From the NCBI GenBank assembly GCA_946186125.1, contig CAMHLZ010000027.1:1-49868 (forward strand): 49,868 bases of DNA, given 5' to 3'. This stretch comes from an uncultured Lachnospira sp. (GTDB taxonomy: Bacteria; Bacillota; Clostridia; Lachnospirales; Lachnospiraceae). The notes below the pieces were generated by a model. The model was not told where the DNA came from, did no database searches, and saw only the letters and a program-made list of their open reading frames with translations. Shown here piece by piece: positions 34,396 to 42,902 of this stretch; the first letter of the stretch is position 1; every line of letters starts with the position of its first letter. Both the position numbers and the translations under genes were made by a program.

Positions 34396-36659
34396 TATAA
34401 CTCCTCCTTTCCATCCAGCCCTAATTCCTTTTCAGACAATTGTGATTTTGCAATCTGTAAATATGCATCGCAATTCTTAAGCAGTTCTTTATGCGTTCCT
34501 TTTCCTGCTACTTCGCCTTCGTCAAGCACTATTATTTCATCTGCATTTAAAATTGTACTTATTCTCTGGGCTACTATAATAACCGCTGAGTCTTTTACTT
34601 TTGGTTCTAAAGCCTTTCTAAGTGCCGCATCTGTCTTCATATCAAGTGCTGAAAAGCTGTCATCAAAAATATACACTTTCGGATTCTTTGCAATTGCTCT
34701 TGCAATTGACAGTCTCTGCTTTTGTCCTCCGGAAACGTTTGAACCGCCCTGCGCTATATGACTTTTGTATTTTTCTTCTTTATCTTCAATAAAATCGGCT
34801 GCCTGTGCGATCTCTGCTGCTGATTTCACCTCAGTTTCCGTTGCATTTTCATTTCCAAACTTAAGATTTTCCTCTATCGTTCCCGAAAACAATACCGCTT
34901 TTTGAGGAACGTAGCCTATGTTATCTCTTAATTCTATGAGCTTTAAATCTCTGATATCTACTCCATCCACCTTGATTTTACCTTCTGTCACATCATATAG
35001 TCTCACTATCAGGTTAACCAAAGTTGATTTTCCACATCCGGTACTTCCTATTATCGCAGTAGTTTTACCCGGCTGTGCCTTAAAGCTTATATTATTTAAT
35101 ACATTTTCTTTCGCGCCCGGATATTTGAAGGATACATTTTCAAATTCTACTATTCCCTTATTCTGCTTTATCTCTGTAGGATTATCACTGTCTTTAACTG
35201 TAACCTCCGTATGTATTACCTCATCGATTCGCTCTGCTGCCACTCCGGCTCTTGGAAGTATTATTGACATTACTGTCATCATCAAAAATGACATTACTAT
35301 CATCATTGAATAGGTAATAAATGCTGTCATGGTTCCCACCTGCATATGTCCGCCGTCAATTCTGTGAGCCGCTACCCATATTATCAATACTGACACTCCA
35401 TACATGATAAACATCATTCCCGGCATCATAAATGTCATAACCCTGTTTACAAACAGCATTGTTCCCGTAAGTTCTTTATTCGCTTCGTCGAAACGTTCTT
35501 CTTCTTTGTCTTCTCTTCCAAATGCTCTGATTACGGACAATCCCGTCAGAATTTCTCTTGCAATCAGATTGACTTTATCTACAAGTATCTGCATTTTTTT
35601 GAATCTTGGCATTGATAATACAACCAATGTTCCTATGTATATAAGGATAGTAATTACTGCTACTGCAATTACCCAGCCCATTCCGGATTTTGTACCTGCA
35701 ACCTTTATTATGCCTCCAATACCAAGAATAGGTGCATATGCAACCATTCTTAAAAGCATTGTGGTTACCATCTGTATCTGCTGTACGTCATTTGTGCTTC
35801 TTGTAATTAATGATGCTGTAGAAAACTTATCCATCTCTGCGTTTGAAAATCCTACTACTTTTGTAAATATTTTACTTCGTAAATCTCTTCCAATTCCGGC
35901 ACCTATTCTTGCTGAAAAGAAACCTACAACTACCGTTGCAACTCCCATTATCAATGCAAATGCCAGCATCTTAAGTCCTGCTGTCCAAAGATAATCTTTC
36001 TGTATTTCATCTATATTAACGCCTGCTTCTTTATCACATTTTACGGCGTACGCAATTCCCATAGAAGAAATCATTGTCTTACCCATGACATCCATCTTTT
36101 TTTCCATTGATTCTCTCATGGTGCTTATGGCTTCCTTAGGCATCATTGACATCATTTCTCTCATATCCACGTATTTTTCGCCATCTGTTTCAGTTACTTT
36201 AAATGTTATGCCAAGCATCTTTCCTATCTCTTCTACAGACATTTTTTCTAAGTCTTTTTCATCTGCCTGCATCTGGGATGCCATCCTCTTTTTGAATTCT
36301 TTTTCTTTTACATTTGACATGCTGAAATTCATAAGAAGTGCCATGGACAATTCAGAACTTCTACTTTTTATTTTATTTTCTTTTATATTTATTTCATACA
36401 GTTTTCCATTCTGTATGTAGCTGTCTTCCCACATTCTTTTTTCTTCATCTGTCATGAATTTTTCAGCAATATCAAATTCTTCCTGTGTAATTTTCTCAGG
36501 CATTGCGTATTTTACTCCGCTGTTTTGTATTCCTACATCTATAATGTCCGACGTATATTGTGGCAATGCCAAATCACACCATGCCTGAATTACTAAAAAC
36601 AATAGAATTACTATTACCGATTTATAATATGGTACCAGATTTTTTAATATTTTGCCCAT
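34395..36659 (-). CDS. ABC exporter half-transporter, subunit A (degenerate Walker B, large external insert)
   Basis: This 754-residue half-exporter has a first helix at about 13-33, then about 190 extra residues before helix 2 (near 230), rich in Met, Glu and Lys (MSMMPKEAIS, MRESMEKKMDVM). The insert should face outwards between TM1 and TM2. The ATPase domain has Walker A GSTGCGKST and canonical signature NVSGGQKQR. The Walker B reads VYIFDDSFSALD, with Asp replacing the catalytic Glu, and the switch position reads VAQRIST with Gln for His. These are the marks of the non-hydrolysing partner in a heterodimer. The ATG precedes KILKNLVPYY and the gene leads the pair. Confidence 0.93.
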   Translation of the reverse strand: MGKILKNLVPYYKSVIVILLFLVIQAWCDLALPQYTSDIIDVGIQNSGVKYAMPEKITQEEFDIAEKFMTDEEKRMWEDSYIQNGKLYEINIKENKIKSRSSELSMALLMNFSMSNVKEKEFKKRMASQMQADEKDLEKMSVEEIGKMLGITFKVTETDGEKYVDMREMMSMMPKEAISTMRESMEKKMDVMGKTMISSMGIAYAVKCDKEAGVNIDEIQKDYLWTAGLKMLAFALIMGVATVVVGFFSARIGAGIGRDLRSKIFTKVVGFSNAEMDKFSTASLITRSTNDVQQIQMVTTMLLRMVAYAPILGIGGIIKVAGTKSGMGWVIAVAVITILIYIGTLVVLSMPRFKKMQILVDKVNLIAREILTGLSVIRAFGREDKEEERFDEANKELTGTMLFVNRVMTFMMPGMMFIMYGVSVLIIWVAAHRIDGGHMQVGTMTAFITYSMMIVMSFLMMTVMSIILPRAGVAAERIDEVIHTEVTVKDSDNPTEIKQNKGIVEFENVSFKYPGAKENVLNNISFKAQPGKTTAIIGSTGCGKSTLVNLIVRLYDVTEGKIKVDGVDIRDLKLIELRDNIGYVPQKAVLFSGTIEENLKFGNENATETEVKSAAEIAQAADFIEDKEEKYKSHIAQGGSNVSGGQKQRLSIARAIAKNPKVYIFDDSFSALDMKTDAALRKALEPKVKDSAVIIVAQRISTILNADEIIVLDEGEVAGKGTHKELLKNCDAYLQIAKSQLSEKELGLDGKEEL

Positions 36660-36713
36660 TTCGACGTATCCTTCCTTATATATTATTCACAGCATCACTG
36701 CAGTATTTTGATA

Positions 36714-36975
36714 TTAACACTGAAAATAGTTATAGTCAAGATATACATTTTCATTTGCAAATGTATATGCATACGAATTTTTACTACATTTGATTTTCAA
36801 ATCAGCATGGCACTTTTTAAATGCAGTTTTTCCAATTTTTGTGACACTGTCCGTGATTTCTACACTCTTCAAGTCCCAATGTCTTTTATGTGTCTGCTCC
36901 ATATACAACCACCCTCGTTATATCTCCGGGTACAAATGTGTCTTTTACCTTACTTAAAAGAATTAGCGCTGACAT
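36714..36975 (-). pseudogene. Remnant of a BspA-type leucine-rich repeat surface protein
   Basis: Two overlapping frames together resemble the end of a BspA-like protein. The first (stop at 36886) reads TFVPGDITRVVVYGADT. The second, ending at 36714, reads LKSVEITDSVTKIGKTAFKKC and then KCSKNSYAYTFANENVY, the classical LRR_5 repeat and the usual last repeat with SKNSYAYTFA. A one-base shift near 36890 breaks the frame. No signal peptide or earlier repeats remain. It lies between the degV terminator and the ABC operon and is probably dead DNA. Confidence 0.65.
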
Positions 36976-37000
36976 TTCTAATTTATATTTGTAACAAATG

Positions 37001-37053
37001 TTAAAAAAGCAAGCTGCCCCTTGCGATATTAATCACATGAAAGCAGCTCGCTC
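37001..37053 (-). terminator. Terminator after degV
   Basis: AGCGAGCTGC and GCAGCTTGCT pair on the minus strand with a long AT-rich loop, followed by TTTTTT. The stem has one G-T pair. Confidence 0.75.
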
Positions 37054-37077
37054 CAACTTTACTTATTATTCGCTCTA

Positions 37078-37962
37078 CTATGCATCATAACGTTTTATCA
37101 ATGCAACTCCTAACGGAAACGGTCCTGTATGACATCCTATTGCCGTTCCTATTCTGGATTCAATACTCTTTTCGCATTTTATATGCAATTGTTCTTCTAA
37201 CATTTTTTCAAACTTTTCTGCTTCTTCAAGCCGAATTCCTGTTCCAACTAAAAAACGATATTGTTCGTAGTCCAGCTTTTCATCATCAAAGTATTTCTTT
37301 ATTAGGTTCACTAGGTTTTTCTTAGCTTTTTCAGCAGTTCTGCTTACCCCTCCAAGTGTAATATCTCCATCAAGCATTACTATTAATGGTTTTATACCAA
37401 GTTTATCACCTGCTATTACTGCAAGTTTTCCTATTCTTCCGTTTTTTACCAGATACTCAAGCGAACCAACCGTGAAATATATTCTGCCTGTCTGTTTTAT
37501 TTCATCAGCTTTTTTTACTGTATCCTCAAATGACAGTCCTGCATCTCTCATACGAACCAGCTCATCTACCAGCAATGCCTCTGACATTGAATTCAAAGTA
37601 GAATCAATTATCTCAATCTTCGCATCCGGATGTTCTTCTAAAATCTCATCTTTTGCCGTGCAGGCACTATTATACGAGCCACTGAACTTTGATGATATAC
37701 AAACACAAATCACAGGAATACCATCTTCTACATATGGCATAAATGCATCTATATAATCAGCCATAGATGGAAGTGACGTCTTTGGAATCTCATGATTTTC
37801 AGCCATCCTCCTGTAAAATTCGTCATGTCCTATCCCTTCGCCTTCTTTCATATAGTTTTCACCATCAAATGTCACGTAAAAAGGCACTACTTTTATATTA
37901 TTTCTTGAAGTATATTCAGGTAGCAGATCGCATGCACCATCACTTACTATTTGAAAATTCAT
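37078..37962 (-). CDS. DegV family fatty-acid-binding protein
   Basis: This 294-residue DegV protein binds a fatty acid and delivers it to fatty acid kinase (FakB role) for phospholipid synthesis. Family signatures are IVSDGACDLLPEY at the start, PKTSLPSMADY, ISSKFSGSYNSA, and later VGSLEYLVKNGRIG and a C-terminal IGCHTGPFPLGV. Length is normal. It stands alone, bounded by decayed mobile and surface-protein DNA on both sides. No fakA gene is in the window. Confidence 0.93.
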   Translation of the reverse strand: MNFQIVSDGACDLLPEYTSRNNIKVVPFYVTFDGENYMKEGEGIGHDEFYRRMAENHEIPKTSLPSMADYIDAFMPYVEDGIPVICVCISSKFSGSYNSACTAKDEILEEHPDAKIEIIDSTLNSMSEALLVDELVRMRDAGLSFEDTVKKADEIKQTGRIYFTVGSLEYLVKNGRIGKLAVIAGDKLGIKPLIVMLDGDITLGGVSRTAEKAKKNLVNLIKKYFDDEKLDYEQYRFLVGTGIRLEEAEKFEKMLEEQLHIKCEKSIESRIGTAIGCHTGPFPLGVALIKRYDA

Positions 37963-38087
37963 AAATCAATCTTCCTTTCTCTAGCGCATTACACAATGTA
38001 GCTTTCAATACTAGATATAATAACATAGATATTTAAAAAAAGAAAGTAGAAATATGAAAATACGTTTTTATAGATAATTTATAGGAT

Positions 38088-38210
38088 TTACCTTGTCGTT
38101 CTCGTACAAGAGGAAGTGATTTTATTAGGCTTTATATCCGCCTCTTCCAAAATCGTGCGAACCTTATCTGCAATTGAATCAATGGATTCTCCGTCAGCTT
38201 TTAACAAAAG
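38088..38210 (-). pseudogene. Possible IS630-type transposase fragment
   Basis: A 40-codon frame between stops reads LLLKADGESIDSIADKV and then RTILEEADIKPNKI. The first part resembles the start (ILLKADEG...IA) and the second the later segment (ILxEAxIKPxxI) of IS630-family transposases, so an internal deletion is suggested. There is no start codon or ribosome site. The similarity is short and judged by eye. Confidence 0.3.
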
Positions 38211-38274
38211 TTACCATAACAGTTCCAAACATCTTTTATTATGTAAAGTGTGTCCCACGGTTCTGTTATTATGG

Positions 38275-38355
38275 CTATGCGAAAATTATCCTCATACCCT
38301 CATTTCTGATATTTATTGCAGCATTTACATCATGTGCATTACTGTCTAATTCCAT
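38275..38355 (-). pseudogene. C-terminal stub of a TnpB (IS605 OrfB) nuclease
   Basis: The 26-residue frame contains HDVNAAINIRNEG, the hallmark C-terminal segment of TnpB, where the Asp (of RDVNAA) is the last RuvC catalytic residue. Upstream zinc finger and nuclease parts are gone. It ends IIFA and TAG. Downstream is an inverted repeat (CTGTTATTATGG at 38263-38274 and CCATAACAG at about 38214-38222) with GTGGGACACAC, as in IS605-type right ends. Confidence 0.7.
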
Positions 38356-38449
38356 TATTTTTTCGACTCCTATAATATATTCGACTGAATATATTCTGCT
38401 ACATTATTCGTTCGTTATCAAGTGTGTTTTCGGTTATGGACGCAATTCA

Positions 38450-38471
38450 TCCCCCACCTTAGAGGTGAGGG
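38450..38471. mobile_element. IS605-like subterminal hairpin
   Basis: CCCCCACCT and AGGTGAGGG form a stem with loop TAG, flanked by GACTTCTTGC. Hairpins of this CCCCACCTC/GAGGTGGGG type mark ends of IS200/IS605 elements recognised by TnpA. With the TnpB stub about 95 nt away it suggests an element that lost its middle. Confidence 0.5.
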
Positions 38472-38584
38472 ACTTCTTGCTAAAAAAGGTTACCAATCTG
38501 TTTTTTTGCATACAAATCATCCCTTTCGATATAATATAACAACATTATCGGTATTATAAGGGAAGGATATTACAAATTTTATAT

Positions 38585-39520
38585 TCAATCCGCCATACCA
38601 AACATAAACTTTGCTGACTCTCCATCATATTCATAGTCAATATAAACTTCGTTTTCTTCATAAAACAGTGTTATGACCTCGTCAAAGGTGGTAGTTATTT
38701 TTATTGTTTTTTCAGAATCTGATTTCATCTCCTCATCTGCTATCGGCTTGGCATCTACCATTTTATTATACTCAGTTATGATTTCACTATCTTTTATGTC
38801 TACGTTTTCCCCGTCAATTGTAAGTACTTTTCCTTCATTAAGCTCAGGTAATGTCTTCTTACAATAAGACATAATGTCTTTGATTTTTTTCTTTGCATAT
38901 GTATTTTCAATGATTGAACACCTCACGTCATCAAGATACAACACATCTTCACCCGAAAAGACAACTTTATGTATTAAATTCTTATTTTCATCGTATAAAG
39001 AAACGGTCACATCACTTTTTCCGGACGGATTTTTAGGAATTTTAATCCATCTGTTCTCTTTCACTGTTAAACCGGTAATATTTGAAACTATTTCGTCAAT
39101 AATGTCACGGTTATTTATTTCACTGGTTTTGTTATAGTTTTTCAGTTGTATGCTCATAACCTGCTTTTTGCTAATGTCTATGGTAATCTCCGGTGCAGCT
39201 TTAACATTACTCATAATCAGAAAGACTATAAGCATAAAAGCACTGATTGCTAAAATCACTGCGGCAACTATATTTTTCTTCGTATAAGATTTATGTTTTT
39301 TCTTTTCATCTTTTTTAAAGTTTTTTAATATCTCTTTTGCCTTTTCCACAGCTTCGCTTTCTACATATATGTCTTTACCATATACGGAAAATCCCTGAAC
39401 TATCTTCATGTATTGGCCTGCACCACTGTCCATTACATATGCCTGTATACCCTGTGTCTTCATTTCCTCTAATATCTCATTAGCTGTAATATCGTCTGAC
39501 GCATTGTATATTTTTTCCAT
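38585..39520 (-). CDS. DUF2007-like membrane protein of unknown function
   Basis: This is a 311-residue protein. Residues 1-70 resemble the DUF2007 putative signal-transducing fold (EKIYNASDDITANEILEEM, then YGKDIYVESEAVEKAKEIL). A Lys-rich stretch and one membrane helix (NIVAAVILAISAFMLIVFLI, about 85-105) follow. The 200-residue C-terminal part would lie outside and is beta-rich (KPSGKSDVTVSLYDE-like strands, ending YEYDGESAKFMFGMAD). It starts 17 nt after the 360-residue gene, so the two are one operon. The role is not known. Confidence 0.6.
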   Translation of the reverse strand: MEKIYNASDDITANEILEEMKTQGIQAYVMDSGAGQYMKIVQGFSVYGKDIYVESEAVEKAKEILKNFKKDEKKKHKSYTKKNIVAAVILAISAFMLIVFLIMSNVKAAPEITIDISKKQVMSIQLKNYNKTSEINNRDIIDEIVSNITGLTVKENRWIKIPKNPSGKSDVTVSLYDENKNLIHKVVFSGEDVLYLDDVRCSIIENTYAKKKIKDIMSYCKKTLPELNEGKVLTIDGENVDIKDSEIITEYNKMVDAKPIADEEMKSDSEKTIKITTTFDEVITLFYEENEVYIDYEYDGESAKFMFGMAD

Positions 39521-39537
39521 ACCTCGTTCTCCCTTTA

Positions 39538-40620
39538 TTAGAATTTCTCAATATATCTTTCTGCTTTTTCTAATTCTTTACTATCTGTTTCTTTCACTTC
39601 CGGAATGTCTGTATTATCACATGTTATGGTTTTTCCGGCAAATACAATTTCTCCATCATTTTCCTCATTTAGTTTGTATAATAAAGCATCTCCAAAAATT
39701 CCATAACAACTTAAATCATTTTCAATATCTGATGATTCGTTTAATAATTTTTGAAACTTATCCGGCATATCCGGAATGAATTTTTTCCACTCGTCCCAAA
39801 ACTCGTCAGATGTATCAAATCCTTCTGATACAGTTTTAAAATCAACACCTGTTATATCAGACACTGCTATTGCAGCTACGTATCCCTGCAATCCTCCTAC
39901 ATCTGAATACTCTGATGTAAGAGCATAGACTGAATCCATTCCTATAGAAACTAAATCCTTGTATGCATCGTCGTTTATATAATTATATGGATTACTGCTT
40001 GCAATATTTTCAGAACTGTATTCTATCAGATTATCTATATCCTGTTTTACCCTGTCTTCAGATGCCTCTGAAAAACTATCATCCATTACTATATCAGACA
40101 ATTTTATAGACTTTGTTACAATTCTTCCTATTCCATTTCTATATTTTAATTTGACTGTTCTTGTCTTAAAATACTCAAGAAGTTCATTATCTGTCATGTC
40201 TCCCTGATATACGATACAGTGAAAAGCAACTTTGCTATTCTTTTTTTGCATAAACTTAATATGCTCAGGTACTACATTACCATCTTTTACTATTATTCTA
40301 TCATCACTTGCTGTATCAAAATATATCTCGAAATCAGATTGCTCAAAAAAAGCAAGATTTCTTATCTCAAATTCGATATATAATTCTCTGTAATCCTCTT
40401 CATTATCAGATGGCAAATCTTTTAAAGATGAGTATAGAACCTGCATACTCTCGCCCTCTGTGAGTCCCCTTACACAACTTTCCATTTCATCATAACCGTT
40501 CTCGTGATATGTACCAAGAGATTTTCTGCCTATATGTATAGGTGAAAATTCATTTATATACACTAAAATTATTACTATTAATAGTATAACTATTTTTATT
40601 ATTTTTTTAAGCTTTTTCAT
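39538..40620 (-). CDS. Membrane-anchored extracellular protein, unknown function
   Basis: The protein has 360 residues from the ATG at 40620, which follows GGAGG with 5 nt spacing; an in-frame ATG at 40632 is less likely. A Lys-rich start and one hydrophobic helix (residues 6-23, IVILLIVIILVYI) anchor it, leaving the rest outside. About 55-200 reads as beta strands (ELYIEFEIRNLAFFEQ) and 200-320 as helical, with DEFWDEWKKFIPDMPDKF. No catalytic motif is seen. It is first in a two-gene operon with the DUF2007-like protein. Confidence 0.55.
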   Translation of the reverse strand: MKKLKKIIKIVILLIVIILVYINEFSPIHIGRKSLGTYHENGYDEMESCVRGLTEGESMQVLYSSLKDLPSDNEEDYRELYIEFEIRNLAFFEQSDFEIYFDTASDDRIIVKDGNVVPEHIKFMQKKNSKVAFHCIVYQGDMTDNELLEYFKTRTVKLKYRNGIGRIVTKSIKLSDIVMDDSFSEASEDRVKQDIDNLIEYSSENIASSNPYNYINDDAYKDLVSIGMDSVYALTSEYSDVGGLQGYVAAIAVSDITGVDFKTVSEGFDTSDEFWDEWKKFIPDMPDKFQKLLNESSDIENDLSCYGIFGDALLYKLNEENDGEIVFAGKTITCDNTDIPEVKETDSKELEKAERYIEKF

Positions 40621-40639
40621 TCTAACCTCCATTCCTCAA

Positions 40640-40953
40640 ATGCTGATATAAGCAATCTGTTTCGTCTGCTTCAAAAACTGCCTTATGTAAATTTGCCGTC
40701 AGGCAAATTCACATACTAATCATTGTAAGAGGCAGTTACATTCCTTGCAAGAAAATTCGTATTTTGCGTGAATATACAAGGTATCGCTATATATAACACT
40801 CCAAAAAAGTTGCCTGATTTAGACAGCTTATTCAAGTGCGCCAATTTATGGCTTTCCTCTACTTTCTTTCACACTAATTTCCACTTTTTCCAGTTTAGTT
40901 CGTATCCGGTTACATATTTCTTTTAATGAAATCCCGATTGGTTATGGTGAAAA
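40640..40953. repeat. Hairpin-rich intergenic element, possible small repeat element
   Basis: This 314-nt gap holds two adjacent structures on the minus strand. The first is CCTTG...CAAGG (40743-40781). The second is a long nested hairpin: AACTGCC (40731-40737 on the other arm) pairs with GGCAGTT (40676-40682), and inside it AATTTGCC/GGCAAATT (40690-40709) pairs around TGAC. The T run after the second arm makes it a plausible terminator for the leucine-rich repeat gene. The remaining 170 nt has no ORF I trust, although one 42-codon frame exists near 40730-40860. It could be a MITE-like repeat. Confidence 0.45.
40676..40737 (-). terminator. Nested hairpin, likely terminator of the LRR/amylase operon
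   Basis: Read on the minus strand AACTGCC...AATTTGCC-TGAC-GGCAAATT...GGCAGTT is followed by TTTTTG. It sits 217 nt after the stop of the leucine-rich repeat gene. Confidence 0.55.
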
Positions 40954-42894
40954 CTATTTCACCACAACCTGTATAATCGTATTTCCTGCACTGCCCTTCA
41001 GCTTTAATTTTACTTTGCCCTTTTTCAAGCCCTGTACAGTCATATTTCCATTCTTAATTGTTACCTTAACATATTTTTTTATTGCTTTCTGATTCGCAAC
41101 ACTTATCTTTACAGCCAAAGGATTGCAATATAATCTATATGTTTTTGACTTGCCCTTCTTCACACTGACTGTAGTGACCTTTTTTGAACCATCCGTAACA
41201 AGGACTACCGGTTCCTTTACCGTTACAGGGATATCCTTGGAAAATTCACCGGAAGTCACCGTGATGACAGCCTTTCCTTTTCCTACAGCTATAACCTTTC
41301 CATTTGATACTTTTGCAACCTTCTTATCTGAAGTCTTCCACAAAATCTCAGTGTCCGGCTCTTTCGGTGAGGCATTAATCTTTGCCGTGTTCTTAACATT
41401 TCCAAGATATAATGTCAGCTTGGAACAATCTAGTGTAAATGGCTCGTTTAGAATTATATTATAATTTGATAATTGGTATTCGCTAATAGAATTTTTCACT
41501 GCATCATATACATTTTTACTATTAACATATATATTTCCCCGGACAAAATCGATTGCAGAATTACCAATCTCAATTTTATCGTTTGCTTCTATGTGTACAT
41601 TAACATCTATCTTATTTATTCTAATTGCAGAATTGCCAATAACACGAACGCTTTCTGGTATTTTCAATTCACTAATTCTTACATAAAAAACAGCATATGG
41701 TTCTATCTCTTCTAACGTATCCGGTAATGTCAGTTTTTCTAAATTGTAACAACAATAAAAAGTAGCACTTTTTAATACTCTTAATTTTCCTGATATAACA
41801 ACATTTTTTAATTTTTCACAGTACTCAAATGCTCCCTCACCTATTTCAATCTCATCGCTATTAATCTCAACGTTTTGAATTGTCATATTTTTTGCAAATG
41901 CAAAATCAGCGATTTCTCTTACATTATCTCCAATCACAATCTCCGATTCCGTGTAATTAACTGTTGCAACAATTTTTGTCTTATCTGCAGTATATATTAT
42001 ACCGTCTTCGTAAATATATTGACTTCCTTCCTTAAATACTATTTCTTTAATATCGGCATACATAAAAATATTCGATTTAATCTCTTTTATAGATAAAGGT
42101 AAAGAAAGTTTATCGATGTTCTTTTTTAAATAAAACGCATAGTCATATATTTCTTCAACACCTTCAGGTATGTTCACATCATCTTCTTTACTAAAGCACG
42201 AATAGAAAATTTTTCCGTCTTTGCTGTACATATCTCCATCAACCATCTTAAGATAATCATTTTCCTGTAAATTTATTGCATTTAGTTTTTCCATATCACT
42301 AACCAACTCAAGAACCATCATCGCATAGCCATCAGTGGAATCTTCATACCATTCACTATATCTCAAAAAATAACTTGATATTGTAATTTCCTCCAGTTGT
42401 GAATATTCAAATGCATCTGTGGATACTTCCATATCATCCGGCAGTATGTATGAACCTGTTCTTAATGCCGGAAAAGCTTCCAGCCTGCATGACTCGCCCT
42501 TACTAAACAGCACTCCATCTTCATCATAATAATTCTCATTATTATCGTCAACTACGTAACTTTTTGTCAGAATAGCATCATTATTGAAACGTCTTACACC
42601 TGCTGGTATATTTACATAATCTACTTCCATTTCATCTGTAACAAACCCAAAATCGTCATTTTCATTATAAAGCATCACAGAAGTCACCTTATATCCGTTA
42701 ATCTCCTCCGGAATCTCAAGTGCTGTCTCGGTTCCATCAGCCTCATAGCCATAAATATGTACCTCTTTGATTCCATCATCTCCATATTCATCGACATAAT
42801 ATTTAAACTCACCCGCATACGCCTTTGTCGCGCCTAATAATCCTGCCACAATTACAACCAGCAGCCCTACTAATATTCTCTTAAAATTTTTCAT
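40954..42894 (-). CDS. BspA-type leucine-rich repeat surface protein with Ig-like domain
   Basis: This 646-residue secreted protein has a signal peptide at 1-27 (ILVGLLVVIVAGLLG, then AYA). Residues 30-460 hold LRR_5 repeats such as IPEGVEEIYDYAFYL, LPLSIKEIKSNIF, LPDTLEEIEPYAVFY and IPESVRVIGNSAI. Residues about 475-560 form a Big_2 Ig-like domain (ILWKTSDKKVAKVSNGKVIAVGKGKAVI). The last 80 residues are a second beta domain rich in Lys and Val, ending IIQVVVK. No LPxTG motif or membrane anchor is seen. It starts 8 nt after the amylase stop, so they are co-transcribed and may work together in substrate capture. Confidence 0.88.
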   Translation of the reverse strand: MKNFKRILVGLLVVIVAGLLGATKAYAGEFKYYVDEYGDDGIKEVHIYGYEADGTETALEIPEEINGYKVTSVMLYNENDDFGFVTDEMEVDYVNIPAGVRRFNNDAILTKSYVVDDNNENYYDEDGVLFSKGESCRLEAFPALRTGSYILPDDMEVSTDAFEYSQLEEITISSYFLRYSEWYEDSTDGYAMMVLELVSDMEKLNAINLQENDYLKMVDGDMYSKDGKIFYSCFSKEDDVNIPEGVEEIYDYAFYLKKNIDKLSLPLSIKEIKSNIFMYADIKEIVFKEGSQYIYEDGIIYTADKTKIVATVNYTESEIVIGDNVREIADFAFAKNMTIQNVEINSDEIEIGEGAFEYCEKLKNVVISGKLRVLKSATFYCCYNLEKLTLPDTLEEIEPYAVFYVRISELKIPESVRVIGNSAIRINKIDVNVHIEANDKIEIGNSAIDFVRGNIYVNSKNVYDAVKNSISEYQLSNYNIILNEPFTLDCSKLTLYLGNVKNTAKINASPKEPDTEILWKTSDKKVAKVSNGKVIAVGKGKAVITVTSGEFSKDIPVTVKEPVVLVTDGSKKVTTVSVKKGKSKTYRLYCNPLAVKISVANQKAIKKYVKVTIKNGNMTVQGLKKGKVKLKLKGSAGNTIIQVVVK

Positions 42895-42902
42895 ATGCTC
42901 TC

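Larger units (their letters stand above)
37963..38584. other. 622-nt gap with decayed insertion sequence DNA
   Basis: The stretch between degV and the DUF2007 protein has no intact gene. It holds three relic parts listed separately: a possible IS630-type fragment (38088-38210), a TnpB tail (38275-38355) and an IS605-like hairpin (38450-38471). The remaining bases are AT-rich, and I see no RNA gene. Confidence 0.6.

Noticed and set aside
35404-35994. A 196-codon open frame opposite the ABC transporter
   Set aside because: The Ile/Thr/Pro-rich composition is the mirror of hydrophobic transporter codons, and the minus-strand gene is complete and conserved.
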